Below are positions 1 to 9,268 of a stretch of DNA of 64,000 bases, piece after piece. Each line of letters begins with the position of its first letter. The first letter of the stretch is position 1. Location: positions 62,001-126,000 of the forward strand of contig CAVWUA010000020.1 in the NCBI GenBank assembly GCA_963758025.1, given 5' to 3'. The position numbers and the translations under genes are program-made. The stretch is from CAVWUA01 sp963758025. Lineage in GTDB: Bacteria > Planctomycetota > Planctomycetia > Isosphaerales > Isosphaeraceae. Below the pieces are notes generated by a model. The model saw only the letters and a program-made list of their open reading frames with translations. It had not been told where the DNA came from and ran no database searches.

Positions 1-1405
1 GCCGCCCGTGAGATGCTCGCCCGAGGCGATCTTCTCATCCCGACGATCGGCGGACTCCCCTGGCTGGAGAAGCCTCCCCTGAACATCGGGACGATCGCTC
101 TGGCGGGTTGGCTTCTTGGTGATGTCCAGGAATGGGCGGCTCGGCTCCCCTCGGCACTGGCGGCACTGGGGCTGGTGCTCAGCGTCGCGGCGCTGGCCGG
201 TCGGCGGTTCGGGGCGACGGTGGGTTTGCTGGCGGGCCTGATCCAGACGACGACCGTCTGGACGGTCGGCCGGGGGCGTCTGGCCGACGCCGACATCGTT
301 TCTGGCCGCCCTGATCGCCGCGACGTTCCTGGCCTTCGACCGGCTCCGCGAGGCCGATTCCCGGCGCAACGTCTGGCACTGGGCCTTCTTCGGGCTGCTG
401 GGGACGACCGCGCTGGTCAAGGGGATCGGCTTCGGCGCGGTCCTGGTGCTGGCAGCGGTGGTCGTGGTTCTACTCTGGGACCGGGACCGCAAGACCGCCT
501 TGGCCTTGCTCTTTCCGGGGGGCTGGGCCCTGGCGGCGGTACTGACACTGGCCTGGCCGATCCTCGTGCTGGGGCGGTACCCGGAGGCCTGGCGGGTCTG
601 GATGGTCCACGTGGCCGATCGCCTGGGGGGAACGTCGCGGCACTTCGCGGGAGAGTCCTGGCTGGAGTACGGCCTTTCGCCGTTCTGGCAAACCTTGCCG
701 TGGATGCCGCTGGCCCTGGGAGGAGCGTGGCGGTCCTGGCGACGGGCGCGGGGAGAGCCAAGGGGGGGCGACCGCCTGCTCTGGGCGTGGGCCGTCGCCC
801 CGGCGGTCCTGGTCTCCCTGGCGAGCGTCCGCAATGCCCATTACCTCATCCACGCATTGCCCCCCTGGTCAATCTGGGGGGCGCTCGCCTTGGTGCGGCT
901 GGGGGAACGTCTGCGAGGTCGCGGCTGGTCGCCGGGGAGGCTCCGGCGCACGACGGCCGGCGTCTTCGCGGTCCTTGGCCTGTCGTATGCGTTGGGGTTC
1001 GCCCTACTCGGACCCCGGTTCGACCGCCGGGGGGTGGAGTGGGCGTGGTATGCCTCGGCGAGCCGGTCCCTGGAGGATGACGAGCCGCTGGCCTTGCTCT
1101 ACGACGACTGGGACCGCGACCCGTATGCCACCCCTTTTGGCGCGTTGCCGCATGATCTGGCCGTGCGGCTGTTCTACCTCGACCGTCCGGCCTGCTGGCG
1201 CGACGGTGTCGCGGCCCTGCGCGCGCGGCCGCCCGGTCCGGGACCGTTCGCCGTCATCGGCCGCCCGCGCGACCTGCCGGCGCTGCGACGCCTGGGGAGG
1301 GTCGAGACGCTCGCGCACGGGCCGCGCGTCCGCGAGGACCGGACGTATCTCCTGCTGCGGATCACACCCGACACGGAGCGGGTAGCCAGGCGTTTTCCCG
1401 ATTGA
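1..1405 (+). CDS. ArnT/PMT-like GT-C glycosyltransferase, 5'-partial, frame broken
   Basis: Integral-membrane protein that resembles the dolichyl-/undecaprenyl-phosphate-mannose-dependent glycosyltransferases (ArnT/PMT, GT-C fold), which move a sugar from a lipid carrier onto an extracytoplasmic acceptor. The reading frame is open from base 1. It starts with AAREMLARGD and has the family motif GGLPWLEKPPL, which normally lies about 40-60 residues into the protein, so the start is off-window. Several hydrophobic stretches follow. At about 298 the frame moves by one base (DADIV then FLAALIAATF), and from there an unbroken frame runs to the stop at 1405. The second half keeps the ALPPWSIWGALAL membrane segment and a soluble C-terminal tail. 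A single one-base loss explains the break and I read it as a probable assembly error. The acceptor is unknown. Confidence 0.75.
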
Positions 1406-1441
1406 GCCATCCTGTCCGTTCCGTGCGTTGGGATCTCGGCA

Positions 1442-2375
1442 TCACTCCTCGGCATGCTCCGGCGGCTCGTCTTGTTGAAAGCGGTCGCGGAGGGCGTTGG
1501 CGAGGGCGCGGAATTCCTCAACGTTCATGGTCTCGGCGCGGACGATTCCGGTCAGGCCGATCCCTTCGAGCAGGGTGTCCACCTCCTCCTTGGTCCAGCG
1601 GTCGCGCCAGGCGCCGTGGAGCACGCCGCGGAGGTTCTTGCGGCGGTGCAAAAAGACGCGGTGGATGACGGAATGGAACCACGGCAGGTCGGTGATCTCC
1701 GCCCGCTTTTCGGGGTTCGGGGTGATCTTCACGATGGCCGAATGGACCTTGGGGCGGGGCCAGAAGACCTTCGGCGACAGCGTGCGGACGATCTCCACGT
1801 CGGCCAGGGCCTGCACGAGCACCGAGAGGCCGCTGTAGTGCTCGGTCGCCGGCTCGGCCCGCAGGCGCTCGGCCAGTTCGAGCTGGATCGTCACGACCAT
1901 CAGCGCCGGGCAGAGCTCGGGATGCACCAGCAGGTTGCTGACCAGGGGGGTGGCGATGTTGTACGGCAGGTTCGCCACCAGCTTGAACCGGCGGTCGGGG
2001 GCGACGGCCAGCCCGGCGCGGACGTTGTCGAGCACCTCGGGGTTGATCGTGTGCTTGCCGGCCAGGGCATCGACGTGGAGCACGCGGACGTTGGGGAACC
2101 CCGAGACGGCCTCGCGGGTCAACTGGGCCATCGCCGGGTCGATCTCGACGGCGACGACCGCCGAGGCACTCTCGGCCATCAGCGCCGTCAACGCGCCGGC
2201 CCCTGGCCCGACTTCCAGGATCACGTCGATCGGGGTGATCTCCGCCGTCGCGGGCGATCACTTCGTGGATGTTCAGATCAATGAGAAAGTTCTGTCCATA
2301 CCGGTGCTGCGGCGCGATCCCGCGCCGGGCGAACAGGTTCCGCAGGTAGGACATCGTCTGACGGCTGGCGGGCAT
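1442..2375 (-). CDS. rsmA: 16S rRNA (adenine1518/1519-N6)-dimethyltransferase
   Basis: RsmA/KsgA dimethylates two adjacent adenines in helix 45 of 16S rRNA, using SAM, late in 30S assembly. Visible motifs: N-terminal YGQNFLIDLNIHEVI (the family's GQNFL...), SAM-binding LEVGPGAGALT, the acidic VEIDP and the catalytic NLPYNI. The C-terminal HRRKNLRGVLHGAW region is also typical. At about 2230-2250 the frame shifts between the N-terminal 40 residues and the methyltransferase core. The combined length of about 310 residues is a little over the usual 270-290. The start at 2375 gives MPASRQTMSYLRNLFARRGI. The gene is convergent with the glycosyltransferase, with only 36 bp between stops. The broken frame in a core gene argues for an indel error rather than gene loss. 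Confidence 0.88.
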
Positions 2376-2419
2376 GGCTCACTCGATCTCTCTGGCTGTG
2401 CAAAAGTCGCTTAATAATG

Positions 2420-2484
2420 GAAGAGGAAGAGTTTCTCGCAAAGACGCGAAGGCGCAAAGGAAGAACGCAAAGAAGAGGAAGAGA
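2420..2484 (+). repeat. Left arm of 65-bp perfect inverted repeat
   Basis: Exact reverse complement of 2895-2959. It contains the word TCTCGCAAAGACGCGAAGG. It lies between the rsmA start and the GxxExxY stop. Confidence 0.9.
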
Positions 2485-2506
2485 AGAAAAATATCTGCAA
2501 GGGTGG

Positions 2507-2890
2507 TCAATTGAGGCCGTTGACGATGCGGGTGATGCCGTGTTTGATCAGATCGACGTTAAAGTTGATGAGTAAGCCCAGGCGCAGGTCGCTGAGCCGG
2601 AGGTAGGTGAGCAGTTGCTTCTTGTGGATGGGGCGATTGCGTCGACGGATTTCAATTCGACGATGACCTTCTGGCTCGACGATCAGATCCGCCCGGAAGC
2701 CCGTTCCGGCGGATCGCACTTCACCGTAAATGACCGGGATCGGGTGCTGTTGAAGCACGTGCAACCCTCGCTGGCTCAATTCATAAACCAGGACGTTCTC
2801 ATAAACCGACTCCAGCAGCCCCGGCCCCAGCGTCGTATGAATCTTGTACGCCGCATCGACGATCTCCCTCGCAATTTCATTCTCATGCAT
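2507..2890 (-). CDS. GxxExxY family protein (PD-(D/E)xK-nuclease-like)
   Basis: 127-residue protein with the family signature GPGLLESVYE at residues 22-31, the EIVDAAYKIHTTLGPG lead-in and the conserved C-terminal QLLTYLRLSDLRLGLLINF. The family is structurally related to PD-(D/E)xK nucleases, but its cellular role is not settled. The catalytic-type strand should read like VELKSVDAIAPIH. In the open frame it reads RIEIRRRNRPIH. The expected residues IVELKSVDAIA appear in the next frame at about 2625-2665, so two compensating frame changes (one beside a run of Cs) scramble just this motif. The ATG at 2890 is the natural start; the open frame upstream is ribE antisense and the repeat arm. The gene fills the space inside the inverted repeat. 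Confidence 0.8.
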   Translation of the reverse strand: MHENEIAREIVDAAYKIHTTLGPGLLESVYENVLVYELSQRGLHVLQQHPIPVIYGEVRSAGTGFRADLIVEPEGHRRIEIRRRNRPIHKKQLLTYLRLSDLRLGLLINFNVDLIKHGITRIVNGLN

Positions 2891-2894
2891 GACA

Positions 2895-2959
2895 TCTCTT
2901 CCTCTTCTTTGCGTTCTTCCTTTGCGCCTTCGCGTCTTTGCGAGAAACTCTTCCTCTTC
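2895..2959 (-). repeat. Right arm of 65-bp perfect inverted repeat
   Basis: Exact reverse complement of 2420-2484. It starts 5 bp upstream of the GxxExxY ATG, so that gene's promoter or leader must lie in or beyond it. A further related word, GTCTTTGCGTGAATCTCTTC, follows at 2967-2986 and recurs at 41594-41613. Confidence 0.9.
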
Positions 2960-2985
2960 ATCAAGCGTCTTTGCGTGAATCTCTT

Positions 2986-3569
2986 CTATCCCAATAACTT
3001 CCGCACATGCTTCGCCAGCATGTCCGTCTCGATATTCACCCGGTCGCCGACCCGCAGGGTGCCCAGGGTGGTAACGGCCAGGGTGTGCGGGATCAGCATG
3101 ACCGAGAAGCGGTCCGGGCCGACCTCGACCAGCGTCAGGCTCACGCCATCGACGGCGATCGAGCCTTTCTCGACCATCAAGGGGGCCCAGGCCGGGTCGA
3201 TCGTGAAGGCGAGGAACTCCCACTCCCCCTCGGGCCGGCGCTCGGCGAGGGTGGCGGTGGTGTCGACATGCCCCTGGACGAAATGACCGCCGAGGCGGTC
3301 GCCGACGCGGAGCGAGCGTTCGAGGTTGACCGGGTCGCCCGCCCCCTTGCGCCCAGGTTCGTGCGTTGCAGGGTCTCGGGACCGGCCTGCATGTCGAACC
3401 GCTCGCCATCGGCCGAGACGACCGTCAGGCAGCAGCCATTGACGGCGACGCTCTCGCCGATCGTCAACGGCTCGGCCAGGCCCGGCCAGCGCAGGGTCAG
3501 CCGCCGGCCCGCGTTCTCCTCGATCACCCGCTCGACCCGACCCAGAGCCTCGACCAATCCAGTGAACAC
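2986..3569 (-). CDS. ribE: Riboflavin synthase alpha chain, frame broken
   Basis: Dismutates two 6,7-dimethyl-8-ribityllumazine molecules to riboflavin and 5-amino-6-ribitylaminouracil. The N-terminal barrel starts MFTGLVEALGRVERV and carries GESVAVNGCCLTVV. The second barrel has GDRLGGHFVQGHVDTTATL, KGSIAVDGVSLTL and the C-terminal NIETDMLAKHVRKLL. These are the duplicated lumazine-binding repeats at the expected spacing, with a total of about 195 residues as usual. The frame shifts at about 3340-3360, between the two barrels. The stop at 2986 sits next to the TTTGCG-type repeat. No FMN riboswitch-like sequence is visible upstream (3570-3735). The break is probably a sequence error. Confidence 0.88.
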
Positions 3570-3735
3570 AGGTGCGTATCCTGTTGTCGATAGAGGGGAA
3601 AACCAGTCCTACCGGCGTCTTGCCGAAACGTTGAAACCTATGGTAGCAGGCCGCGGGCTGGGTTAGAATCAGCGCGATTGCGTCCACTCCGCGTGGTTCC
3701 GACGTTCGTGGTCTTCTCTCCGGAGGCTCTCCGCC

Positions 3736-4649
3736 ATGATGCCGCCCGTCAATCGCCGCCATTTCCTCGCCCAGGCGACCGCCGCGACCGCCGCGCTGGC
3801 GGCCTCGGGAGCCGGAAGCGCCAGCGCCGCGCCGACCTGACGCGCGACCGCCTGCCCAAGACGCCGACCGACAAGCGCACGCTGGGCAAGACCGGCATCG
3901 AGGTGTCCCTGATCGGCATGGGCACCGGCAGCATCGGGGTCGGCCAGGCGAGCAACCAGACCCGCCTGGGCGTCAAGGGATTCACCCGCGTCGTGCGCCA
4001 CGCGCTGGACCGCGGCCTCTGCTTCTTCGACGTCGCCGACCAGTACGGCTCGCACACGTACCTGCGGGAAGCCCTCAAGGGGGTCCCCCGCGAGAAGTAC
4101 GTCATCCAGACGAAGACCCACGCCCACGACCTGGCCAACTGCCGCAGCCACCTGGAGCGCTACCGGATGGAGCTGGGCGTGGACATGATCGACATCGTGC
4201 TCCTGCACTGCATGCAAAAAGCCGACTGGCCGACCGAGTACAACGGCGCGATGGAGTACCTCGCCCGCGCCAAGGAGCAAGGCATCCTCCGCGCCCACGG
4301 CACGAGCTGCCACGGCATGGACCCCCTGCGCACCTCGGCCAAGCACCCGTTCGTCGAGGTGGACCTGGCCCGGATCAACCCCTACGGCCTCATCATGGAC
4401 GACAAGTCCCCCGACGAGGTCGCCAGCGAGCTGGAAGAGATGCACAACGCCGGCAAAGGGGTCGTCGGCATGAAGATCCTCGGCGAAGGCCGCATCACCG
4501 AACCCGCGCGCAAGGACGAATCCCTCCGCTACGTCCTCGGCCTGGGCACCGTCGATGCCTTCGTCATCGGCTTCGAATCCACCGACCAGATCGACGACAT
4601 CCTGAAGCGCACCGAGGACGCCATCGCGTTCCACGCCCAGAAGGGTTGA
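3736..4649 (+). CDS. Tat-exported aldo/keto reductase, frame broken near the signal peptide
   Basis: NAD(P)H-dependent oxidoreductase of the aldo/keto reductase TIM-barrel family; substrate unknown. The ATG at 3736 encodes MMPPVNRRHFLAQATAATAA, a twin-arginine signal with an alanine-rich hydrophobic core, so the enzyme is expected outside the cytoplasm. At about 3825-3840 the frame shifts by one base and continues with TDKRTLGKTGIEVSLIGMGT. Recognisable elements are the catalytic-type FFDVADQYGSHTYLREAL (Asp/Tyr) and the later lysine strand YVIQTKTHAH. The histidine position appears as VLLHCMQKADW, and VDAFVIGFESTDQIDDIL lies near the C-terminus. Tat-linked aldo/keto reductases are common in planctomycetes. 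It diverges from ribE. Confidence 0.82.
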
Positions 4650-4960
4650 GGGATCGTGATATAGGCCATGATCGTTCATTCCGCCCCGAAGAGGGCCGCA
4701 TTCCGGAGCCAGGGGCGTTGCCTCGGCTCTCGGCCGCGGCCCCCTTCGGGGCGTTTTCGCGTCGCGCCCTATTCAAATGGATCAGGAGTTACGCGGTTTG
4801 CCCATTCAGGATTCGTGACGAAGCCCCAGCCCCCCTGGCGACGCGGCGACGGGTGGCCCGGATGCGTGGTCGCGCCGACGCGACTTCAACCGCCCGTCCG
4901 GCTCGCCGCAATCGGTCTGGAAAATAATGACTTAGGTTCAGCCGGAGGGGGCGTTTCGCA
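4650..4960. other. Intergenic region upstream of gyrA
   Basis: I see no supported gene here. A short open frame of about 90 codons (4646-4927) has no recognisable features. The region becomes less GC-rich toward the gyrA promoter. Confidence 0.5.
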
Positions 4961-4989
4961 TTGCCCGATCGGAGGGGTTCGGGTATAAT
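4961..4989 (+). promoter_or_regulatory. Sigma70-type promoter of gyrA
   Basis: TTGCCC at 4961-4966, a 17-bp spacer, then a perfect TATAAT at 4984-4989. The gyrA GTG start lies about 80 bp downstream, leaving a roughly 75-nt leader. This is the best canonical promoter in the window. Confidence 0.7.
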
Positions 4990-5074
4990 GTTGTATCATC
5001 TGTACACCGAGTGCGCGGCCGGGGCGCCGATCCCGGCGCCGGGGGGCCGCGCCGTCTGTTGAGGGATCGAGATC

Positions 5075-7774
5075 GTGAGCACTGCCGTACCGCCGGCCGA
5101 CCACCTGCCGTCCCAGCCGCTGAACATCGAGGAAGAGCTCAAGGAGAGCTACCTCAATTACGCGATGTCGGTCATCATCAGCCGCGCCTTGCCCGACGTG
5201 CGCGACGGCCTGAAGCCGTCCCAAAGGCGCATCCTGATGGCCATGCTCGACCTGGGGCTGACCCCCGGCGGCAGCACCAGCAAGTGCGCGGGGATCGTCG
5301 GCGAGACGATGAAGCGCTACCACCCGCACGGTGATAACTCGATCTACCCGACGCTGACCCGCATGGCCCAGTGGTGGAACATGCGGCACCTGCTCATCAC
5401 CGGGCAGGGGAACTTCGGCTCGATCCACGGCCTGCCCCCGGCGGCCATGCGGTACACCGAGGCGAAGCTCAGCCCGATCGCCGCCGAGATGCTCGAGGAC
5501 ATCCGGCTCGACACGGTCGATTTCCAGCCGAACTACGACGAGAAGTACCAGGAGCCCCGGGTCCTGCCCGGCAAGTTCCCGAACCTGCTCGTCAATGGCT
5601 CGGGCGGCATCGCCGTCGGCATGGCCACGTCGATCCCGCCGCACAACCTGGGGGAAGTCTGCGACGCGCTGATCGCCCTGATCGACAACCCGGCGATCGA
5701 GCTGGATGAGCTGATGGAGCACATCCCCGGGCCGGACTTCCCCACCGGCGCGACGATCTGCGGGCGCTTCGGCGCGATGGAGGCGTACCGCACCGGGCGG
5801 GGGCGGATCTTCGTCCGGGCGAAGTACGAGATCGAGGAGCTGAGGGACGGCCGCTCGCACATCATCTTCACCGAGATCCCGTACCAGCTCACCAAGGAGC
5901 TCTTGCTCAAGAAGCTGGCCGACCTGGTCAATAGCGGGCGGATCACCGGGATCTCCGCCGTCGATGACTTCAGCGACCGGAAGCAGCCGGTGCGGATCGT
6001 CGTCACGGTCAAGCGGGGCGAGGACCCGAACGTCGCGCTGAATCAACTGTTCCAGTACTCGCCGCTGCAAGACACGTTCAGCATCATCATGCTGGCCCTG
6101 GTCGATGGCCGGCCGAAGACGCTCCCCTTGAAGGAGCTCTTGCGGCTGTTCGTCGAGCACCGGGTCAACGTGATCCGGCGCCGGACGCAGTTCCAGCTCC
6201 GCCAGGCGCGGCAGCGGGCGCACATCGTCGAGGGGCTCCTGATCGCCCTGCACTACATCGACGAGATCATCCGGGTCATCCGCGCCTCGGCCAACCCGCC
6301 CGAGGCCCGCGCCCGCTTGATGGGGATGGAAGTCTCCGCGCAGATCCTTCAGCGCGCCCTGAGCGACCCCGAGGCCAAGACGGCCAGTAGCCTCACCCGG
6401 ATGCAGGCCGACGCCATCCTCGCCATGCAGCTCTCGAAGCTCACCGGCCTGGAAGCCGACAAGCTGGCCGACGAGTACAAGGGGCTCAAGGAGGACATCC
6501 GCGGCTACGAGGCGATCCTCGCCGACGAGGGGCTGATCTACGAGCTGATCCGCGCGGACCTTCAGGAACTGAAGCGCAAGTACGCCAACCCGCGCCGCTC
6601 GCTCATCACCGACGAGGAGCTGGGGGACTTCGACAAGGAAGCCCTGATCCGCGAAGAGTACATGGTCGTGACGATCACGCACGACGGCTACATCAAGCGG
6701 CTCCCCCCCTCGACCTACCGCGCCCAGGGGCGCGGCGGACGCGGGATCTCGGCGACGAACACCCGCGATGGCGACTTCCTGGAACACATGTTCGTCGCCC
6801 TGACCCACGACTACATCCTGTTCTTCACCGACCGGGGCAAGGTGTACTGGCTGAAGGTGTACGACATCCCGATGGCCAGCCGCACGTCCGCCGGCCGGGC
6901 GATCGTCAACCTCGTGCAGATGGGTGAGGGGGAGAAGATCACCGGGATGATCCCGGTGCGCGAGTTCCGCGAGGACGAGTGCCTGATGATGGTCACGCGC
7001 CGTGGGACGGTCAAGAAGACCGACCTGACGGCCTTCCGCCGCCCGCTTCGGGGCGGGATCATCGCCCTGGGTCTGGACGAGGGGGACCAGCTCATCGCCG
7101 TCAGCCGGACGAAGGCGGGGGACCAGGTGGTCCTCTCGACCCGCGACGGCATGGCGATCCGGTTCGACGAGTCGGACGCCCGGGCCATGGGCCGCCCCGC
7201 GCACGGGGTCAAGGGGATCAAGCTGAGCGGCGACGACGAGGTCGTCGGCATGGTCGTCGCCAACGGCGAGAACGACCCGGCCAGCCTCCTGACGATCTGC
7301 GCCAACGGCTACGGCAAACGCACGGCCTTGACCGAGTACCGCTCGCAGTCGCGTGGCGGCAAGGGGCTGATCGACATCAAGACCAACGACCGCAACGGGT
7401 CGGTGGTGGTCATCGCCAAGGTGACGGAGGCCGACGAGGTGATGCTCACGACCGTCGGCGGCAACATCATCCGCACCCGCGTCGCCGACATCAGCCTGAT
7501 CGGCCGCAACACGCAAGGGGTCCGGGTGATCCGCCTCGACGAGGAGGACACGGTCGGCTCGCTGGCGAAGCTGCCCGAGGAAGAACTGACGGTCGATGAG
7601 GTGATCGACGGAGAAGTGGATGGGGAGGTCGAGCCGATCGACGACGACCTTGACCTTCCCGGCGACGGTCATCTGCTCAATGACGGCGTCGGCCCGGCCG
7701 AGGCCAGCGACCATATCGACGACCGCGACGCCGACGGCGAGCCGGATGACGAGCCGATCGACGAGGACCGCTGA
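5075..7774 (+). CDS. gyrA: DNA gyrase subunit A
   Basis: Catalytic subunit of type II topoisomerase. It breaks and rejoins DNA through an active-site tyrosine and partners GyrB. The 899-residue frame is intact. The GTG start at 5075 gives MSTAVPPADHLPSQPLNIEE, with GAGGGATCGAG just upstream as ribosome-binding site. It has the winged-helix region with RALPDVRDGLKPSQRRIL, the active-site context AAMRYTEAKL (Tyr at about residue 127), the coiled-coil arms and the C-terminal beta-pinwheel with two GyrA-box-like motifs (QGRGGRG and QSRGGKG). The tail is very acidic. In the quinolone-pocket helix the sequence is HPHGDNSIYPTLTRMAQWW, so the usual Ser83/Asp87 positions (E. coli numbering) are Asn and Pro. 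It is separated from gyrB by about 12.5 kb. Confidence 0.96.
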   Translation: MSTAVPPADHLPSQPLNIEEELKESYLNYAMSVIISRALPDVRDGLKPSQRRILMAMLDLGLTPGGSTSKCAGIVGETMKRYHPHGDNSIYPTLTRMAQWWNMRHLLITGQGNFGSIHGLPPAAMRYTEAKLSPIAAEMLEDIRLDTVDFQPNYDEKYQEPRVLPGKFPNLLVNGSGGIAVGMATSIPPHNLGEVCDALIALIDNPAIELDELMEHIPGPDFPTGATICGRFGAMEAYRTGRGRIFVRAKYEIEELRDGRSHIIFTEIPYQLTKELLLKKLADLVNSGRITGISAVDDFSDRKQPVRIVVTVKRGEDPNVALNQLFQYSPLQDTFSIIMLALVDGRPKTLPLKELLRLFVEHRVNVIRRRTQFQLRQARQRAHIVEGLLIALHYIDEIIRVIRASANPPEARARLMGMEVSAQILQRALSDPEAKTASSLTRMQADAILAMQLSKLTGLEADKLADEYKGLKEDIRGYEAILADEGLIYELIRADLQELKRKYANPRRSLITDEELGDFDKEALIREEYMVVTITHDGYIKRLPPSTYRAQGRGGRGISATNTRDGDFLEHMFVALTHDYILFFTDRGKVYWLKVYDIPMASRTSAGRAIVNLVQMGEGEKITGMIPVREFREDECLMMVTRRGTVKKTDLTAFRRPLRGGIIALGLDEGDQLIAVSRTKAGDQVVLSTRDGMAIRFDESDARAMGRPAHGVKGIKLSGDDEVVGMVVANGENDPASLLTICANGYGKRTALTEYRSQSRGGKGLIDIKTNDRNGSVVVIAKVTEADEVMLTTVGGNIIRTRVADISLIGRNTQGVRVIRLDEEDTVGSLAKLPEEELTVDEVIDGEVDGEVEPIDDDLDLPGDGHLLNDGVGPAEASDHIDDRDADGEPDDEPIDEDR

Positions 7775-8432
7775 GAAAGAAGAGCAATCCCACGCGGATT
7801 GTCATTGCCGGAGCGACCGTGTTGCCCCTGGAGCCCCTGGTTTCCCTATCCTGGCGGAAGCCCCCAGGTTTCAACACGGTCGTTCCTGTCTCTACAACCC
7901 TGGAAAAAGAACAGGCAGCCGCCGAGAGTGTCAACCTCGGGAGAACTCGGGAGTTCTCCCGAGTCCTCAGATCCCATCCCCCGGCCGCCTGACATCACAT
8001 CGTCTCGGCCCGTCCTTCGTCGCCGGGCGTTGCCATCTCAACACACCCTGACCCAGCCGGCGTCATCACATCTCCGAGGCGCTCCGGCGAATTCCGACGA
8101 AACGACAGAAACCCCTTCTGATAAATGACTTCGGTCTCCCCGTCAGGGCTCGCGGGCAGGGAAAACCTCTCCGATCAGTCCCAGGGGCTGATGCCCCCTT
8201 GGCGATGAATCGCCCCCCTCTCGGGACGAATCCTCCCGGATCACCTGGATTGCTTGTTTTTGGGTGGCAAGGGCCCCAGGGCGAACTCAGGTACCCACAG
8301 CCCCGATAAACTCTGGAATACCCTGGAATTCTCGTGTTGTTTTCGCAGTTTGTCCGCAATATACTACCTGAACAAGAGAGTTTCCTCTTACTTCATGGTG
8401 TTTCAGTCTGTTTTCACCAAGGGATCATCATC
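7775..8432. other. 658-bp intergenic region
   Basis: No gene is supported. It contains the strong palindromic hairpin at 7936-7963. The last 100 bp before the next gene are AT-richer and may hold its promoter, but I see no convincing -35/-10 pair. Confidence 0.5.
7936..7963. other. 12-bp perfect hairpin downstream of gyrA
   Basis: CTCGGGAGAACT, loop CGGG, AGTTCTCCCGAG: a perfect 12-bp stem with a 4-nt loop. It lies 162 bp after the gyrA stop and is not followed by a T run. It could be a factor-dependent 3' end, an RNA structure or a protein-binding palindrome. Confidence 0.55.
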
Positions 8433-8888
8433 ATGGCGAAGGTGACTATCACGATCGAGGGCGAGGCCGACGAGGTGCGGCGGACGTTGCGGCGGCTGGT
8501 GGGTTGGGGACACGGCCCGAGGAGCGGCCGGGGCCAGGAAGCGGGGCCTCGCGGGCGAGGCCGGGCGGGCGGGCCGCAGGCGAAGGGGGATCGGACCCCC
8601 TGGACGCCCGAGGAACTGACGCAGGTCTGGAATGACATCACGGTCGGGGCGCGGACCGTGCTGGCGGAGATCGCCAGGCGACCGACGGGCTATCCCAACA
8701 CGGAGTTGCAGAAGACCCTCGGCATGGCCGGCACGGCGATCGGCGGCACGCTCAGCTCGGTTGGCGTCGTCTCCCGGCGGTTCGGCCCCAAGCCCCCGAT
8801 TTACCGGTTCCGCTGGGACGAGTACCGGATGCCCCCGGCCGTCGCGGAGGTCATCCACCTGCTCTCCCAGGAGCAATCGTCGTCCTGA
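8433..8888 (+). CDS. Small hypothetical protein with helix-turn-helix-like C-terminal half
   Basis: 151 residues, not recognised. The N-terminus is a compact MAKVTITIEGEADEVRRTLR, probably a beta-alpha unit. It is followed by a Gly/Arg-rich linker (about residues 30-55) and a C-terminal domain starting TPWTPEELTQVWNDI. The stretch GYPNTELQKTLGMAGTAIGG followed by a VVSRRFG strand is laid out like a winged helix, which would suggest nucleic-acid binding; that is inference only. The ATG at 8433 is chosen because the preceding in-frame residues look non-coding. The gene stands alone on both sides. Confidence 0.65.
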   Translation: MAKVTITIEGEADEVRRTLRRLVGWGHGPRSGRGQEAGPRGRGRAGGPQAKGDRTPWTPEELTQVWNDITVGARTVLAEIARRPTGYPNTELQKTLGMAGTAIGGTLSSVGVVSRRFGPKPPIYRFRWDEYRMPPAVAEVIHLLSQEQSSS

Positions 8889-9268
8889 ATGTCCCTCGCC
8901 TTCGGGCCGGGAGGGAGCCGGCGCTTCCCCTCCCGGCCCGGGATCGGGGACAAACGGATTTGAGGTTTTGCCCTCGCCGACGAATGGCTACAGTGAGCCC
9001 TCGATTCGCTCGACCGCGCCCTTCGGCGTCTCGGGAGAAATCATGGCGAGAGATCGGGCTCGCTACGATAATAGTGGGATCGGGCCTCGTTTCCGAACAC
9101 GGCTGTCTTCTCGATCCGCCAGGGCCTGACACTACGACGGAAAACACTATAAATGCTTCTGCACCTTGAAGATCGGACACGATTTCCAAACGAAGCCAAC
9201 TGCCATTTTGGCAGATAATTCGTGGTGGAAGGGAACCGACGAAGCCGAAGCGAAGGGGGGGCGGAGTG
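8889..9268. other. 380-bp intergenic region
   Basis: No gene or repeat is seen. AT-richer patches around 9065 (GATAAT) and 9149 (TATAAA) could be -10 elements, but no matching -35 is evident. Confidence 0.4.

Larger units (their letters stand above)
2420..2959. mobile_element. Candidate cassette: GxxExxY gene inside a perfect 65-bp inverted repeat
   Basis: Positions 2420-2484 and 2895-2959 are exact reverse complements over 65 bp. The match stops abruptly at both edges. The 410 bp between them holds little besides one GxxExxY gene (2507-2890, minus strand). The arms are built from short A/G-rich words around AAAGACGCGAAGGCGCAAAG. This looks like a terminal-inverted-repeat cassette or a very large stem. 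No transposase is present, and I see no clear target duplication. A related stretch without the gene lies at 41561-41613. Mobility is inferred, not shown. Confidence 0.5.

Noticed and set aside
3570..3735. FMN riboswitch upstream of ribE
   Set aside because: The conserved RFN-type words (AGGATG..., GGNTCGAT...) are not visible on the minus strand before 3569.
4886..7714. A 942-codon open frame on the strand opposite gyrA
   Set aside because: Frame shadow of a GC-rich gene: low-complexity composition (V/D/H/R-rich), no motifs, while gyrA is fully supported.
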